Below, one piece after another: positions 36,220 through 48,700 of a DNA stretch of 64,000 nt (position 1 is its first letter; the number at the start of each line of letters is the position of its first letter). The translations under genes were made by a program, and so were the position numbers. The DNA comes from Tetracladium setigerum (Eukaryota > Ascomycota > Leotiomycetes > Helotiales): contig PZJY01000001.1 in the NCBI GenBank assembly GCA_031472005.1, positions 1,426,001 to 1,490,000 of the forward strand, given 5' to 3'. The notes under the pieces are model-generated. The model was given only the letters and a program-made list of their open reading frames with translations. It made no database searches and was not told the origin of the DNA.

Positions 36220-37201
36220 GGTATGGAAGGTGCAAGTAATCTTCCCGATTGACAGAGATATCCCGCAGATTCTATGCTAAGTTTGATTTTTGCTTGAAGA
36301 AGAGGGTCCTTCAAGTGCCAAATATCCGAAACCGTACGTTTCATCGGCATGCAAAGGTAGAGTGATTCCCTGAGCATTTGTCGGAATAGGTAAAGGGAAG
36401 TTACGCAGCAATTTCTCCTCGAGACATTCAATATGAAAGAATATAAGAAGTATCAACTAATTTTTGCAGAAATTCTACTTACGATCAAAGAAAAAGGGGA
36501 ATTGTGAATTCAATTGTTGTGTTTGCTTTATTAACAGAACCTTGGCTTGGCGCATTCGATGCGTATCAAAAGGTAAATAAAGGGTCCCCGGACTTGGAAA
36601 ACAACAAAGAAATGCCACAATACTCTTTAAAATAAGGATAGTTACTATCACATGCTTTAAGAATACAACACCCCCTTAATAGTACTTTTGAAACAAGTTG
36701 TAAACACAAGAATTTCGTTTTGCCCTTCCCTCTAAGCGAGGCAAAAAAGCTGGCCATCAAAATCCAAAATAAACAAAATCACATCTTTTCCATGGCCCCT
36801 CTAAAAATAGCAAAAACCGGCAAAACGTTCAAACCTACTACTCAGCGGAGTAGTAGATCCTTAGTACAAGAGCGGATCGTTGTTTATGGCCGCCTTTAAA
36901 GTGAGAGTGGCTGCGAAGATGGGTGAAAGGCCTCTCGCTATCTGTCATCTACATGCACCATCTCGGCATAAATTTGGTTGAAGGCGAACTCAAATATTTG
37001 AAGATATATAGATAGCTTAGAAAATAAACGGCTATGCATTCGCTTACACCGGGTGGTGGATCTCGGCTCGGCGCGGCGCGTCGGATTATCTTAAGTCGTA
37101 AATGTTAAAGCCGCAGGCAGGCAGGCACATGACTTGAACACCTCACGATTGTGGCTAGTTTTCACGTTTATTGACTTTCAAATTCATGTTATTTGAGGTT
37201 T

Positions 37202-37426
37202 AAACGTGAGATGACGGTCTTTAAATATTGTTCAAAACAAAATGGCCAAAAAAATGCAAAACTCTATCCCCCCAAACGTGAGATGACCGCCTTCAAATAT
37301 TGCCCAAAATAGAATATCCCTAAAAAAATGCAAAACTCTAGCCCCCTAAAACTTGAGATGACGTCCTTCAAATCTTGCCTAAAACTAAATAGCTAAAAAG
37401 TTTTTTTGTTTTTGCAAAACTCTATC
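37202..37426. repeat. Three-copy 72-74 bp tandem repeat
   Basis: Copies begin at about 37202, 37274 and 37348. Each carries AAAC(G/T)TGAGATGAC, then a C/TTTCAAAT block, a Y-rich CAAAA block, ATGCAAAACTCTA and a C-run. Divergence grows towards copy three, which has extra T-runs. The unit is not coding. Confidence 0.8.
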
Positions 37427-37432
37427 CTCCCT

Positions 37433-37476
37433 GCCCCCCGGGGGGCACGGAGGGGGAAGAGAAACCCCTCCGTGAT
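37433..37476. repeat. GC palindrome and hairpin next to tandem repeat
   Basis: A perfect 14-bp palindrome GCCCCCCGGGGGGC is followed within 30 bases by AAACCCC...GGGGTTT around an 8-base loop. Both abut the third tandem copy and could form cruciforms or a terminator-like hairpin. Confidence 0.6.
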
Positions 37477-38431
37477 GGGGTTTTTGTTTCTCGAATGTGT
37501 TAGTTGGTGGCCAGTCGATCCTGTCTTTTATCCTCCTTTTGCCAACGATTTGACTTGAATGCTTTACAGGCGTCACCTACCGCATTTAATGGCAAACCGG
37601 CTTATTGTTAATGTATATACCTATTCTAGCTTTGATATGCCTCAAAACACGCGTCGAAACTGAACTATGGACGAAATCATCTATTCATGCCGCCCTCTTC
37701 CGTCTGAGATCTGCCTGTAGAAGTTCACTGTAGTGTTTTTATCAATCATGCTACCCATCCCATCATTCAAATTGAGCAAATCTTCTCGAATGAACCTTTT
37801 CCTCCTTATCGCCGGTGAACTCCTAGTTTCTACTCTCCAGACACTTGATCACATTCAATCCCGGTTCATCTCAAATTTGAGCACTTCAGACATCCGTATT
37901 TATGCTTTAAATTTTGGTTTAAGTTCTCAAAAGAGAAGGGAGACTTAATGTGGAATGGACAACTGAAGCTCTTGAAAGGAACAGATGGGGATGTGACCCG
38001 ACTTGGCCAAGAGCTCGCTCAGCACACTCATCGGTCGCGAGAATATACAACAAATATTCGACGTGGTTTTAACTACATAGGTAGGTTGAACACATGATAC
38101 GTCTCGTGATTGCGCTTATTAACACAGATACGTTTCGTGTTCAACAATCAAGTTTCATTCTAGCAACTTGGTATCTACAATCCTTGGCATTGGCTAAAAT
38201 TCACGACATCAGTTGGAAAGGCTCTTGATATTCATACAGACGTTCTTGCTTTTAATCTCTACCTCTTTTACATCTTGAGAGAACATGTAAAGTCTAAGTA
38301 ATCTCAATCTTAATTTCCAAAATCTCTAAATCCCAATATCGGAAACCCCAAACTCCATTAGCAACGCACTTGCAACTCCAAAACCCAAAATGAAAAGCCC
38401 ACCCACAACTACCTCAACTATCCTACTTCTC

Positions 38432-39836
38432 CTACTTCTCCTCCTTCGGCACATCCGCCTTACCTCTCCTTCTCAGCTCCTTTAAATCCTTTTCATCTCT
38501 AACTTCCCCCTCCCACCCCACCTCCGGCCACCCAACCGGCCAGTCCCTCCCAGGCGGCCAATCCCACCTCTCCCCACACCTCTCCTTGCTACACCCCTTC
38601 ATACCCGCCCCATTATCCCCACACTCCCCATATAACCTACAATAGCACTCTCTCGCATCAGGACACGAGAAGGCCGAAGCTCCAAACATGATATGCCAGC
38701 TGAATTCCATGATGCGGCCGCTGATATCGTTTGCGAGTTCGGTGGAGAGCAGCCATGATCGGATGGCGATGTATTGGGAGAGTGGGCGGGAGCGTATGGA
38801 GGTCGAGAGGGTGGCGAATTGAGCGCAGCAGGGGACGGAGACTTTGGGTAGTTAGTTGTTGTAGGTTATGAAAAGGATTGGGGAAGAGAGGAAAGGGAGT
38901 GTTTACCGTGGGTAGGAAGGGGGTCGTTGGGGAAGAGCAGTGGAAAAGCAATCGCGTATTGGAAGGAGAGGTGTTTGCGTAGGTTTTCATCGTTGGGATC
39001 AAGGTATGGAGGGATGGATTCGTTGATTCCTTTTATGCTATTTTGGAGATTCAATGTCAGTTTTGGTTATCTACCCAAGAAACGAAATTTCGCTGTTTGG
39101 GAGGATAACAAACTCAGAAGGACAACCAAGCGTCCAAACACAGCGGAGATTAGTGTATGATTGCGATAGGAGATATGGTATTTGCAGCTTTGAGAGGAGG
39201 TATGCGTTATCTATTTCCCAAATCAATGATGTCGTCGCTGGTTGGAACTATTTCGAGGAAGCTTACCCCATAATGGATCATCGTTATGCCATTGGAACCT
39301 ATCCGCATGAATGAACACCACCAAATCTGGCAAGTTATCATAATTATCAATAATATATCTGTTGAACCACAATCATTAGTCACTCCAAACAAAGAAACTC
39401 CAAGAGATAAAACGTACGTCAAATAGACCATCGCCTCATTTCCCTTGTTCTTCGGCACCGTAAATTTCCCTGTTGGCTCATCCGTTACGTATCTCACATA
39501 CCCCCAATCTGGTAGAAGCTGATCAATCCACGTCGTATTGTCTTTCTTTTGACTCGATACTACGAGCGTTTTGGTGACGTTTCCAATTCCATTCTCTGCG
39601 GTTGTGAGTAGAGTATTGACAGGTTTTACTGGTTTGGTTTTGGTCGGAGCTGTTAATTTGACTTCTTCAGAAGGTGCATTTTGTGGTATCGTGTTGCTGA
39701 GGAGCGAAAGCGGTAGAGATGGAGTAGAGGGAAGGAGTTTGGTAACGGATTCTTTGTAGTAGTATACCAAATTCGTGAAGGTGACGAACGAAAAGAAAAG
39801 GAGGAGGAAGTGTCGTGTTGAACGTTGAAGCGCCAT
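38432..39836 (-). CDS. DUF3431 family type II membrane protein, five exons
   Basis: Exons 39836-39418, 39358-39267, 39210-39075, 39037-38907 and 38841-38432 join in phase to 395 aa. The N-terminus (STRHFLLLFFSFVTFTNLVYY) is a single signal-anchor helix followed by a Thr/Pro stalk. The DUF3431 domain is clear: EAMVYLTYIIDNYDNLPDLV, VFIHADRFQWHNDDPLW, NLRCVWTLGCPSEF. A Cys/Trp-rich C-terminal part follows (CCAQFATLS, FGASAFSCPDARECYC). DUF3431 members are fungal, probably Golgi or secretory-pathway proteins of unknown activity, with a glycosyltransferase-like arrangement often suggested. Five clean introns support expression. It lies on the same strand as GCSP but with a 1.4-kb gap, so it is a separate unit. 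Confidence 0.88.
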
Positions 39837-41206
39837 TTTCGTGACTTAAAATCCATCGACAACACCGTTCGTCGCACTTCAAAAAAACAGAAGGCCTAGA
39901 ACTTAGATGTACAAGTAAGACGGAACTCTAGATGTGTATAATAATAAAACATTTGCACCATCAATGCCGCAGCTCCTTTTGTCTCGCCCTCTACAAATAA
40001 CCACAACCAAACATTCATATTGTGGTACCTCTCACTATTGGAACGGTAAATTCCCAGCAACTGCAAATAACATTCATAACGCTCCGATCTCCAAGAGTGG
40101 CATCGAAATTCTTTTAGCCATAGCGTTCCGAACGGAATTCCTGCTATTTTAGGGCTGAGTGAATCCATTTCCATTGGGAGAGTGGGTTAAATAGTGCAGG
40201 ATACGAGGTGCAAATGGTGGAAGTGTTTTTCTTGGCGGATTGCGAGTTGAGACGATGTTCGCTAAATTGTTGGTCTTTCGTGTTTGATAAATTGATGCGT
40301 GCGCAACGTTGGTACGCGGCGGAAAATGGATGTATTTTGTGACACGAGAAAGATCGTAAGAAATCAGAAAGTGAAATTTCATGTTTCAGTAAACCAAAGA
40401 TAGATATCTCTCCTCTGTCCAACGCCCTTCGCATTGTTTTCCGGCTCAATCACATGAATCACATGCTCACACCACACCGAGTACCAAGACCACACATTTA
40501 TAGCCTGAAATCTTGACAGGAGATGTTTGGGGTAGGAACGAAGTCCTCCGCGCCACTTCATATCGAGAATTTGAAAATCTGGTGACCAGAGATAAGGGAG
40601 AAGGGCGTCGTCGTCGTCGAAAAAGTCGCTTGTGTGAAGTGCGGCTGGGCTAATTTAGCTGCTATGCAATGACTCTTGACAGATCGCTTGGATTAGCTTG
40701 ATCTGCTGGTCGTTGGGGATAGTACCGAAGGACACATGGATGCTTCGGAACTCTACCGTCGGATCGTAAGCCTAAAGTTTCCGAGTGAGAGTCTTTCCGC
40801 CCCAGATGTTGTCATCCATCCTCTCACACAAGGTGGATGATTAGATATTGAATCACCGCAGTGCCAATACAAGCCAGATCTGATTCAATGTTCGTTTCAT
40901 TCTGGTGAAGTCTGGCAATCTCCTCTGACTGCCCCTATGTATGATACGCTTGTCTAATAACTCACTCCCATGTCCCATGTCCCATTTCCCATAATTGCTT
41001 TACAAGGCAGTTGAAGCCATCCGTCGATCTTTTAAATACCAAAAAGTAGGGGAAAAAACGCCATTCATTCCCCGCCCATGCAAGATGTGTTGAAAATCGC
41101 TCAGATGATCCGCCAGCTAACTCCGAGCGTAACCTAGGTATCTATTTGTTGAAATTATTGTCTCAGCGTGTTGAAATTCGCTGTCATTTTTAATTAGGTC
41201 GTAATT
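39837..41206. other. Intergenic with unassigned minus-strand frames
   Basis: Minus frames at 40379-40561 (MKWRGGLRSYPKHLLSRFQ...) and 39896-40449 look partly protein-like but could not be joined into a gene or matched to a family. Otherwise nothing is seen. A duplicated CCCATGTCCCATGTCCCAT sits near 40970. Confidence 0.35.
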
Positions 41207-44200
41207 TTATGTAGGTACTGGCGCATCGATTCCTGTGATGCCATCCTCAACCTCGTCGATGGAATCAACAGGGCTGCAAGTGCAGAAAAGATTCATATCT
41301 CCGTAGGCTGAAAATTGTTAGTGTGGATCATGACCACTTGAAAGATCTGCTTACCATCATCAAGTCTGGTGACACTTGGCCAGAATTTCTTTTCCTTCAA
41401 CCATTGCAATGGATATGCTGCCTCTTCTCTAGTGTATGGTCTATTCCACTCTCCAATCAAGAGATCCTTCTGCGAATGGGGCGCCATCTTGAGCACATTT
41501 TGGTCCTTGGGTTTTGCTCCGTTTTCAATATCAGCGATTTCCTTTCTAATGCTGATCAAGGCATCGATAAATCTATCTAATTCTTCTTTGCTCTCAGATT
41601 CAGTTGGCTCGATCATAAGAGTGTTTGCAACAGGCCAGCTCATCGTTGGTGCGTGGAATCCATAATCTTGCAGACGCTTCGCAATATCAATAGCCTCAAC
41701 GCCCGCAGTTTCCTTAAACCCACGGACATCCAAGATGAACTCGTGAGCGCAGCGGAGGTTGGCGTTGGTATAGAGGATGGAGTAATGTGGGCGGAGACGA
41801 GACATGATGTAGTTGGCGTTGAGAAGGGTAATTTTTGTGGAATGTGTGAGTCCGCGACCACCTAGAAACGTTAATATCTCACTCTACAGAAGAAATAATC
41901 TATACATACCCATCATCTTGATATATGCCCAACTAATTGGAAGAATGCTTGCACTACCCCACGGGGCACCACTGACAGGCGCAATTCCCTTCTCTCCACC
42001 AGTCGCGACCAAAGGATGTCCTGGGAGGAAAGGAGCGAGATGAGATTTGACACCAATTGGTCCAACACCTGGTCCACCACCACCGTGAGGAATACAGAAG
42101 GTTTTATGAAGATTGAGATGGCAAACATCAGCACCAATTTCTCCAGGAGAGCAGAGACCAATCTGCGCATTCATGTTTGCGCCATCCATGTAAACCTGTC
42201 CACCATGTTTGTGGACAATATCACAGGCCGCCTTGACTTCTGGCTCGAAAACGCCGAAAGTACTTGGGTAAGTGATCATAATAGCTCCAAGTTCTTCGCT
42301 GTACTTCTCACATTTGGCTTTCAAGTCCGCCATATCAAGATTACCGGTTTTGGTGTCACACTTGATAGTGACGACTCGCATGCCTGCCATGGCAGCAGAC
42401 GCAGGATTGGTACCGTGTGCTGATACTGGAATTAAGCAGATGTCACGTTTCTTGCCAGGCTGCTCCTCTTGATATTTTCGAATGACACGAAGTCCGGTAA
42501 ACTCGCCCTGTGCTCCAGAGTTAGGCTGCAATGAGACCGCATCAAAGCCAGTGATTTTAGCAAGGTCAGCTTCTAGCTCGTCGATAAGGATTTTGTAGCC
42601 TCCAGCTTGATCTTTAGGAACGAAAGGGTGGATTGACGAGAATTCTGGCCAGGTGACTGGAGCCATTTCGGTTGTGGCATTGAGCTTCATGGTGCAGGAT
42701 CCAAGAGGAATCATGGAGTGGGTGAGAGAAAGATCCTTCGATTGCAAGTGGTGGATATACCTCAGAAGCTCGGTTTCAGAGTGATGAGTGTTGAACACTG
42801 GATGAGTGAGATACTCGGAAGTTCGTTTGAACACTGCCGGAATTTGGGTCTCAGTTCCTAACGTCTTGATAATTCCTTCAACGTCGACCTTTTCCTTGCT
42901 GGCAAAACTCTCGAAGATGGCAATAATATCCTTGAGGTCCTTGAGATCAACCGTCTCATCAATGGTAATGCCAACCCGGCTGTCATCAACCTTTCTCAGG
43001 TTGATGCCCTGCTTGGCAAGAGCGACAGAAAGAACTTCGTTGGATTTGCCCTGGCCCACACTGACTATAACCGTGTCAAACAAGACCTTCCCATCCCCAC
43101 TCTTTCCCCTGGACCCGGTTTCGAACCCAAGCGATCTAACGCCTTCCTCAACAATTCTGGCACCTTGAATAACTCTCTCTGCAATATTTCTGAGGCCCTC
43201 AGGCCCATGGTAAACCGCAAAAAATGCACTCATGTTCGCCAGAAGAGCTTGAGCAGTACAGACGTTGCTAGTCGCCTTCTCTCTTCGAATGTGTTGTTCT
43301 CGTGTTTGCAGAGCCAAACGCATTGCCTTGTTTCCAAGTCGATCTTTCGAGACACCAATCAAACGGCCTGGAATCTTTCGCTTGTACTTGTCACCAACTG
43401 CAAAGAATGCCGCATGTGGTCCACCATATCCAAACGGCACACCAAATCTTTGAGCGTTTCCAAAAGCAATATCGGCACCAAACTCCCCAGGTGGTGTTAA
43501 GACTGTCAAAGCCAAGAGATCTGTCGCAACGCTGAAAGTGGCGCCCTCTTTGTGAACGATATCCGCAAGGTTTTTGAAGTCTTCCACTCCTCCCTCGGTA
43601 TCTGGATATTGAACCAAAGCTCCAATAAGATCCTTGCCCAGTTCCTGCAATCGCTTCCCGCCATCTGCCAGAACATCACCAACCTCAATCTTGATGTCGA
43701 AACCGTTTGCTCTGCTCTCTAGCACTGAAATCGTCTGTGGGTGGACCAAGTGGCTGACGAAGAATGTCTTATTCTTACTCTTTTGTCTGGAAGCTGGCAA
43801 CGCATTCAGAGACAGGGTCATTGCCTCTGCGGCTGCTGTAGATTCATCCAGAAGCGAAGCGTTTGCAATTGGAAGTGCTGTAAGGTCGCAAACCATAGTC
43901 TGAAAGTTCAAGAGAGACTCCAATCTCCCTTGACTAATTTCTGGCTGGTATGGTGTATAACTGGTGTACCATCCTGGCCCCTCCAAGACGTTTCTCTTGA
44001 TAACCTCAGGGACTCGTGTTCCTGCATATCCACAACCAATGTAACTTCGCTTGATATCGTTGTTGGAGGCGATTTGGCGAAGTCTAGCGAGCAATTGAGA
44101 TTCGGTGAAGCCAACATCTTTCCCTGTCGGGGCAGCATCAATGTGAAGGTCGGTAGAAGAGAGGATATCGGCTGGCAGAACCTGCTTAACAAATTCGTCG

Positions 44201-44520
44201 AGCGTTTCCACAGGCGGGTCCAATGCCTTGAGCATTTCCTCTGTTGACTGAGCATCGGGGCCAATGTGCCTCCGAGCAAAGGTATCCAAGGGCAGATAAG
44301 AGCCCCCAGACTCCGCAGATGACAGAGATTTGTTCGTCTCATCGGCCGCAGAGCTCGTAAAAAAGGTTCGCCTTCCAATTGGCAAGCGACCAACAATTGT
44401 TGGACCAGATTGTCGGCCTGACCATGGTTTTGGTGTCTGGTAACAGCTTCTGGTTGATAGACTTGACCGTGTTGCCACTCGCCCAAGATGCGCCCTCAAG
44501 GCAAGTCTCGAAGTCGCCAT
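41207..44520 (-). CDS. GCV2: Glycine dehydrogenase (decarboxylating), mitochondrial P-protein, three exons
   Basis: P-protein of the glycine cleavage system. It decarboxylates glycine with pyridoxal phosphate and passes the aminomethyl group to the lipoyl H-protein in the mitochondrial matrix. Exons 44520-41910, 41861-41355 and 41307-41207 give 1072 aa, typical family length. The start at MATSRLALRAHLGRV yields an Arg/Ser-rich mitochondrial presequence (through RRTFFTSSAADE). Recognisable blocks are FARRHIGP, YIGCGYAGTRVPEVI, GPGWYTSYTPYQPEISQGRL, then in the second half MIPLGSCTMKLNAT, SLQPNSGAQGE, and the PLP-lysine region HLNLHKTFCIPHGGGGPG. The short third exon (YGDMNLFCTCSPVDS) is the conserved C-terminal tail. 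No frame breaks. Divergent from TOM5. Confidence 0.98.
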
Positions 44521-45075
44521 TGTGGCAGAATGATGATATCGAGAGGAGAGACTGCTGATGCTCGAAGGAGTATCAAAATGTCGGTGTGGTGAGATGTCAG
44601 GTCTTTCGAGACCTTTCAATGGTGGGGTCGGGCGGTCTCGGATGAACGACCCTTGTTGTTGGTCTTTTCTTGCTGATAAGAAGTCAGCGGTGGAGGTTTA
44701 GAAAGCCAATCGAATCTGAACAGTACTGGACTTTCAAATATGAGGTGTTGACGTCCTGTAGAAATTCACAAAGCCATGAGAAAAGGAAAAGAAAAGAGAG
44801 ATGTTGCAGATATGAAATCGTTTGTTGACATTATTCCAAAATAAAATCATCGCCTGTCCCGCCACCCACTAACCATCTAGCATACATAAAGTATACTTTT
44901 GCGCTAGAGCCGAGTGGGAAGCGGAAGCCCGACGGCAGCCGCAAGCGGCATTCGAACGCGAAAAAAATCTCCAGAGCTGGAGGTCACGAAACCTCTGACA
45001 CCAACCAACCAACCAACCACCAAAACTATCTTGAATCAAGCACAACTTTCCATTCCCATCAACACAACACACAAC
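44521..45075. promoter_or_regulatory. Divergent promoter between GCV2 and TOM5
   Basis: A 555-bp gap separates two outward-facing genes for mitochondrial proteins. A CCAA-repeat (CCAACCAACCAACCACC, about 45001-45019) lies in the TOM5 leader. A shared control is inferred from geometry. Confidence 0.5.
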
Positions 45076-45359
45076 ATGTTCGGAGGACGTACGTTGCCAC
45101 TCCACCCTACGGACTCTCATTTAGTATACCAGCTAACAAAGGCCATTCGACAGCTCCACCACAACTCACTCCCGCCGAGCTCAAGGCTCAGGAGGATGAA
45201 GCTACCTTGACCGTTCAAAAGATCATCGTGGGAGCTGTGTTGCTGTATCTCTGTGAGTCAATGCAACTCGATTACCTTGCCACCCTGCGGTGTGAGGGAA
45301 AAAAGACTAACAAACTCGTAGCGCCCTTTGCTGTCGATGCTGTGAAGAAGCTATTATAG
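45076..45359 (+). CDS. TOM5: Mitochondrial import receptor subunit Tom5, three exons
   Basis: A 49-aa protein whose coding sequence is split into 45076-45088, 45154-45252 and 45322-45359; the first exon holds only four codons and one base. Sequence: MFGGPPPQLTPAELKAQEDE, a short acidic/helical cytosolic part, then the tail anchor IIVGAVLLYLSPFAVDAVKK. Tom5 is a small tail-anchored subunit of the TOM complex that helps hand preproteins to Tom40. Length, the MFGG start and the LYLSPFxVDAxKKL end match fungal Tom5. Too short for ordinary ORF calling, and found through its splice phases. Confidence 0.9.
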
Positions 45360-46196
45360 GGGCATGGCGAATTGCTTGTGTGAATATAGACCTTGTACGA
45401 ATCATCGACGGACGTGTATATCAGAATGGCGTATTGGGCAATCCGGGGCGGATATGTGTACCATCAATTCTGAGTGGGATGCTCATGGGATAACTCTGCC
45501 CGAGGAATAGGGGCTATGGGCGTCGTTTTAGAGTCACGAAAAATCTACAATTTACAAGCCGCTACTCCGTCTACTTGTCATATTTTGGAGACGAATATCG
45601 AAAAATTGCAGGGCGTTATCGATGGAAGGAAGGATGACATGACGAGAAGAAGTTCGTTGGTTTTGCTGATGTAGGATAGGTACAGTACTTCAGCCACAAA
45701 GACCGCCCAACTGTTACCAGTATTTCAGATGTAAGTATGCCTGTATCCTCAAATCCAGAGAAGTTTTCCTAACCTTTGCTAATAGTTCATCTTGCGCTTA
45801 GGTGAAGACGATTTCACTCAATGTTCTGGCTTGGCACCTGATGGACTTGATCAAGCTGGCTTCTCCCTTTGATGAGCACACGCAGTACAGTGAGTTGTCT
45901 TGTCTCCTTCTTGTCAAAACTCAACATGCGAAGTTCATATGATGCTACGCAACAATAAAGTATTTGCTACTTCAGAGCCTGGGAGACCAGGCCATGAGAC
46001 CAACCAACACCATATGCTCTGATAACGAACTTCGCATGTTTGAATTGAAAGATGAGTCTTTCATTTGTACAACGCTGACTTCGCAAATAGACATGAGAAG
46101 TCACCGATCGGAAAATATACATTTCCTCTTCGACCATGATTCACAAAGGGTCAATCAGAAGTTTGAAAGTAATTATGCACAATTTACTACTTCCCG
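45360..46196. other. Intergenic
   Basis: This is the 3' flank of TOM5 and of the convergent coiled-coil gene. No gene is seen. A TACAGTA element lies near 45678. Confidence 0.45.
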
Positions 46197-48700
46197 CTAT
46201 CTGATCGACACCGAAATCTTCTCTCCACCACAGCCACTCACAGTGGCTTCGGTATGCAGCTCCAAGCCTTTCGAATTGCCATAGCGTTTCAATTCTGGTA
46301 TCACCACCAGCTCCATCTTCCCCTCTCTCGCTTTTCGAATTCTTTCAGCGGTAGGCCTCAAACTCGAAGCTCCAAAAATCATTACAATACGACACCGTTG
46401 CATACCAAATTCTAGCCAGACACTCGCTGCTTTTTTCGCGATTTTTTCCATGGCTCGCATGTTTACCTCGGACAACATAACCATCTCACCTACGGTCGAG
46501 GTAAACTCTTCCCGAATGTCCTTCATCGTTTCTTGAAATCCGATCTTTAACTTGGCACGTGGATCCCATTCCGAGTCGACTGCTTGCCGTAACGCGTTTC
46601 GACATTCTTTCACGTTTACGTACCTCCACCTCTCGCCTTCCATCTCAGGCATTGGCCATGTATAACAGCCGTTCTCGAATCTGGGATCTGGAAATGTTAA
46701 CAGAAAAACCTCAGGACAAACGAATCAGCTACTAACCAGTTCCATAGGCGTCATTCCACTTAGTTTCCATGATCTGCCCCTCCTCTCCAAAGGGTCGAAA
46801 TGGACTGCAGAAAATGTGTCTATGCAAGATGATCCAGATCATTTCTTGAAGAATCTGCCTCTTAAAAAGCTTGCTACTTGTGTTGTCGGTGGATAGACGG
46901 TCGATAACCCGATTGGTCCAAACTCTCTGCTCATCTTTCCACTCCATCCTTCCCAACGTCTTCACTTCCTCCGCCAACTCCGAAAATTTCGTCTTGATTT
47001 CGTGGTCGGGCATTGGTTTGAAGTCGTCTCGTGCCAGGAGAGCAGCGGAATATGCTTCGACGTCATTTTTCAACTGGGAGGTTGCCACATTATGGGATTC
47101 CTCCAGTTGAACCTTTTTTCTAGAGAAATCGTTTTTCAACTTTGCGAGCTCGGCGCTCACTTGATATTCCAACTCATCCTTCTCACGCTCGTGTGTGGCG
47201 GTCATTTGGTGAATTTCGGTCTTATGTTCTTCTTCTAAACGGCTGACTTTGGCCCTCAGGTTTGTGGTCTCAGTCTTGGCCTCCTTTTGTAGTTTTTGGA
47301 ATCGCGCCTCCATTTCCTGTACTTGCTCAGCATGTCTGTCCTGCAATTGGCTTATTGCGGATTCATGCTCCTGTTGTTGCTTTTGCGCCTGCTCCAAATT
47401 GGCTTCTTCTAGAGCTTTACGGACGTCAATGTGCCGTTGTTCGACCTGCCGCATTTGTTCGCTATGATACTCCTTCATCTCGGAAATCTGAAATTTCAGA
47501 TTGGAGATTTCTCCATTTAAAGCCACTCTAATATCTCTCTTTTGCGCCTCTGCCTTTTGTTCCGCCATAGACAAGTGCTCTTTGAAGGTGGTGTTCCTCT
47601 GTTCCATATCTGCTCTCAGCCTCCTTTCCTCCTCTGCGAATCCTGCTTTGGCTTGGTCGATTTTCTCTTGGACATTCCGCCGAGCTTCCTCTAATTCCCC
47701 TTTCAGCGTTTTGTACTCATTGATATGAAAGTTGATGCTGATGTTATGTTTTTCTCGCAGCTCCCTAATGGCTTTATCATGATTCTCTTGATAGACACTT
47801 TGCATATCCAGTTGTTCCCTGTGAAACTGGTCTTGTGCTTCCATTTTCGCGCAATTGTATTCTTGACGTGCGATGTCCATCGCATTTTGGTGAACCTTTT
47901 CCTGGTTGGCCAAGTCGATTTTGTGGAGTTTGATCTGGTCTATTATGTCTGCTTTGGCCTTTGCTTGTGCCTGTCCTAGCATCTCTGTCATTTGATTTTC
48001 GTGCTCCAGATTTATCTGTGCAATTTCATGCTGGCGTTCGGTATCATAATGCTTCCGTTGCTCTTGAAGCTTCGCGTTCTCGGCCTCCAGCTCCTCCATC
48101 AGGTCGGACTGTGTATTGAGTCGTTTGGCAAGGTCTTTTAACTCTTCGGCTTCCTTGCTTCGCTTTTCTCTCACCTCGTCGTGGTATTCCTGAATTGCCC
48201 GTTTCGTGGCTTCGGTGTCCTCGTCGTGCAATTTGTACATTAGCCTCTCAAGCTCTTTCCACAACGCGCGATCCCATCTTTCTGAAAGTTTTCTTAACAC
48301 CCACTGTATAGCATCAGCAACCAGCTCTGGAAATATCACATCTACAAGGGAAGACCAGAAGTTGAATTCGGTTACGTACCTGCTTCTCGTAGAACTTGAT
48401 CAGTGTATTCACCAATATTACTGGCAAGATCTCTGGATCCTTGCCATGTTTTCGACGGAACTGCTCAATCTCCATATAAAAATCCGACATTTGAGGTTTC
48501 CATTTCTCGGCTAGATTGACGATTGTTGCTTCGATTGTCTTTGTCGTTGCGAAAAGAGTCTCCGCTCTCAGCGACTCGTCTTCAGCTAGTTTTCGGGCTT
48601 CCTCCAAATCGCCGGATTTCGAGCTCTTAAAGTTCTTTTTCAATTTGCCGAACCCCTTTGCAAGGGATTTCTCGAGTTTTTGTTCGGTTGTCGAAGACAT
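46197..48700 (-). CDS. Large coiled-coil protein with conserved aromatic C-terminal domain, three exons
   Basis: Exons 48700-48376, 48341-46737 and 46687-46197 join in phase to 806 aa. The N-terminal 110 residues (MSSTTEQKLEKSLAKGFGK...) form a helical domain with AEKWKPQMSDFYMEIEQFR. Residues about 140-570 are a near-continuous charged coiled coil (Glu/Gln/Lys/Arg heptads). The C-terminal 230 residues form a separate domain, with FKRQILQEMIWIILHRHIF, CSPFRPFGEEG, and after the last intron GCYTWPMPEMEGERWRYV. This recalls a common but uncharacterised domain of fungal genomes. The first intron donor was chosen as C|GTAACC because the overlapping GTACGT breaks the phase. The start lies 686 bp from the start of the HSP70-like gene on the other strand. 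Confidence 0.82.

Larger units (their letters stand above)
36220..38431. other. AT-rich intergenic region with repeat block
   Basis: No gene is recognised. The region is markedly AT-rich and contains the tandem repeat and GC palindrome listed separately, a short perfect inverted repeat ACTACTC...GAGTAGT near 36838, and a GC-rich island (CGGCTCGGCGCGGCGCGTCGG, about 37064-37084). It may be a degraded mobile element. Confidence 0.45.

Noticed and set aside
37202..37426. Tandem repeat as a CRISPR-like array
   Set aside because: Eukaryotic setting, only three diverging copies, and no constant repeat with variable spacers.
46871..47979. Several plus-strand frames within the coiled-coil gene
   Set aside because: They are mirror frames of the Glu/Gln-rich coding strand (Ser/Cys/Phe-rich translations) and carry no independent features.
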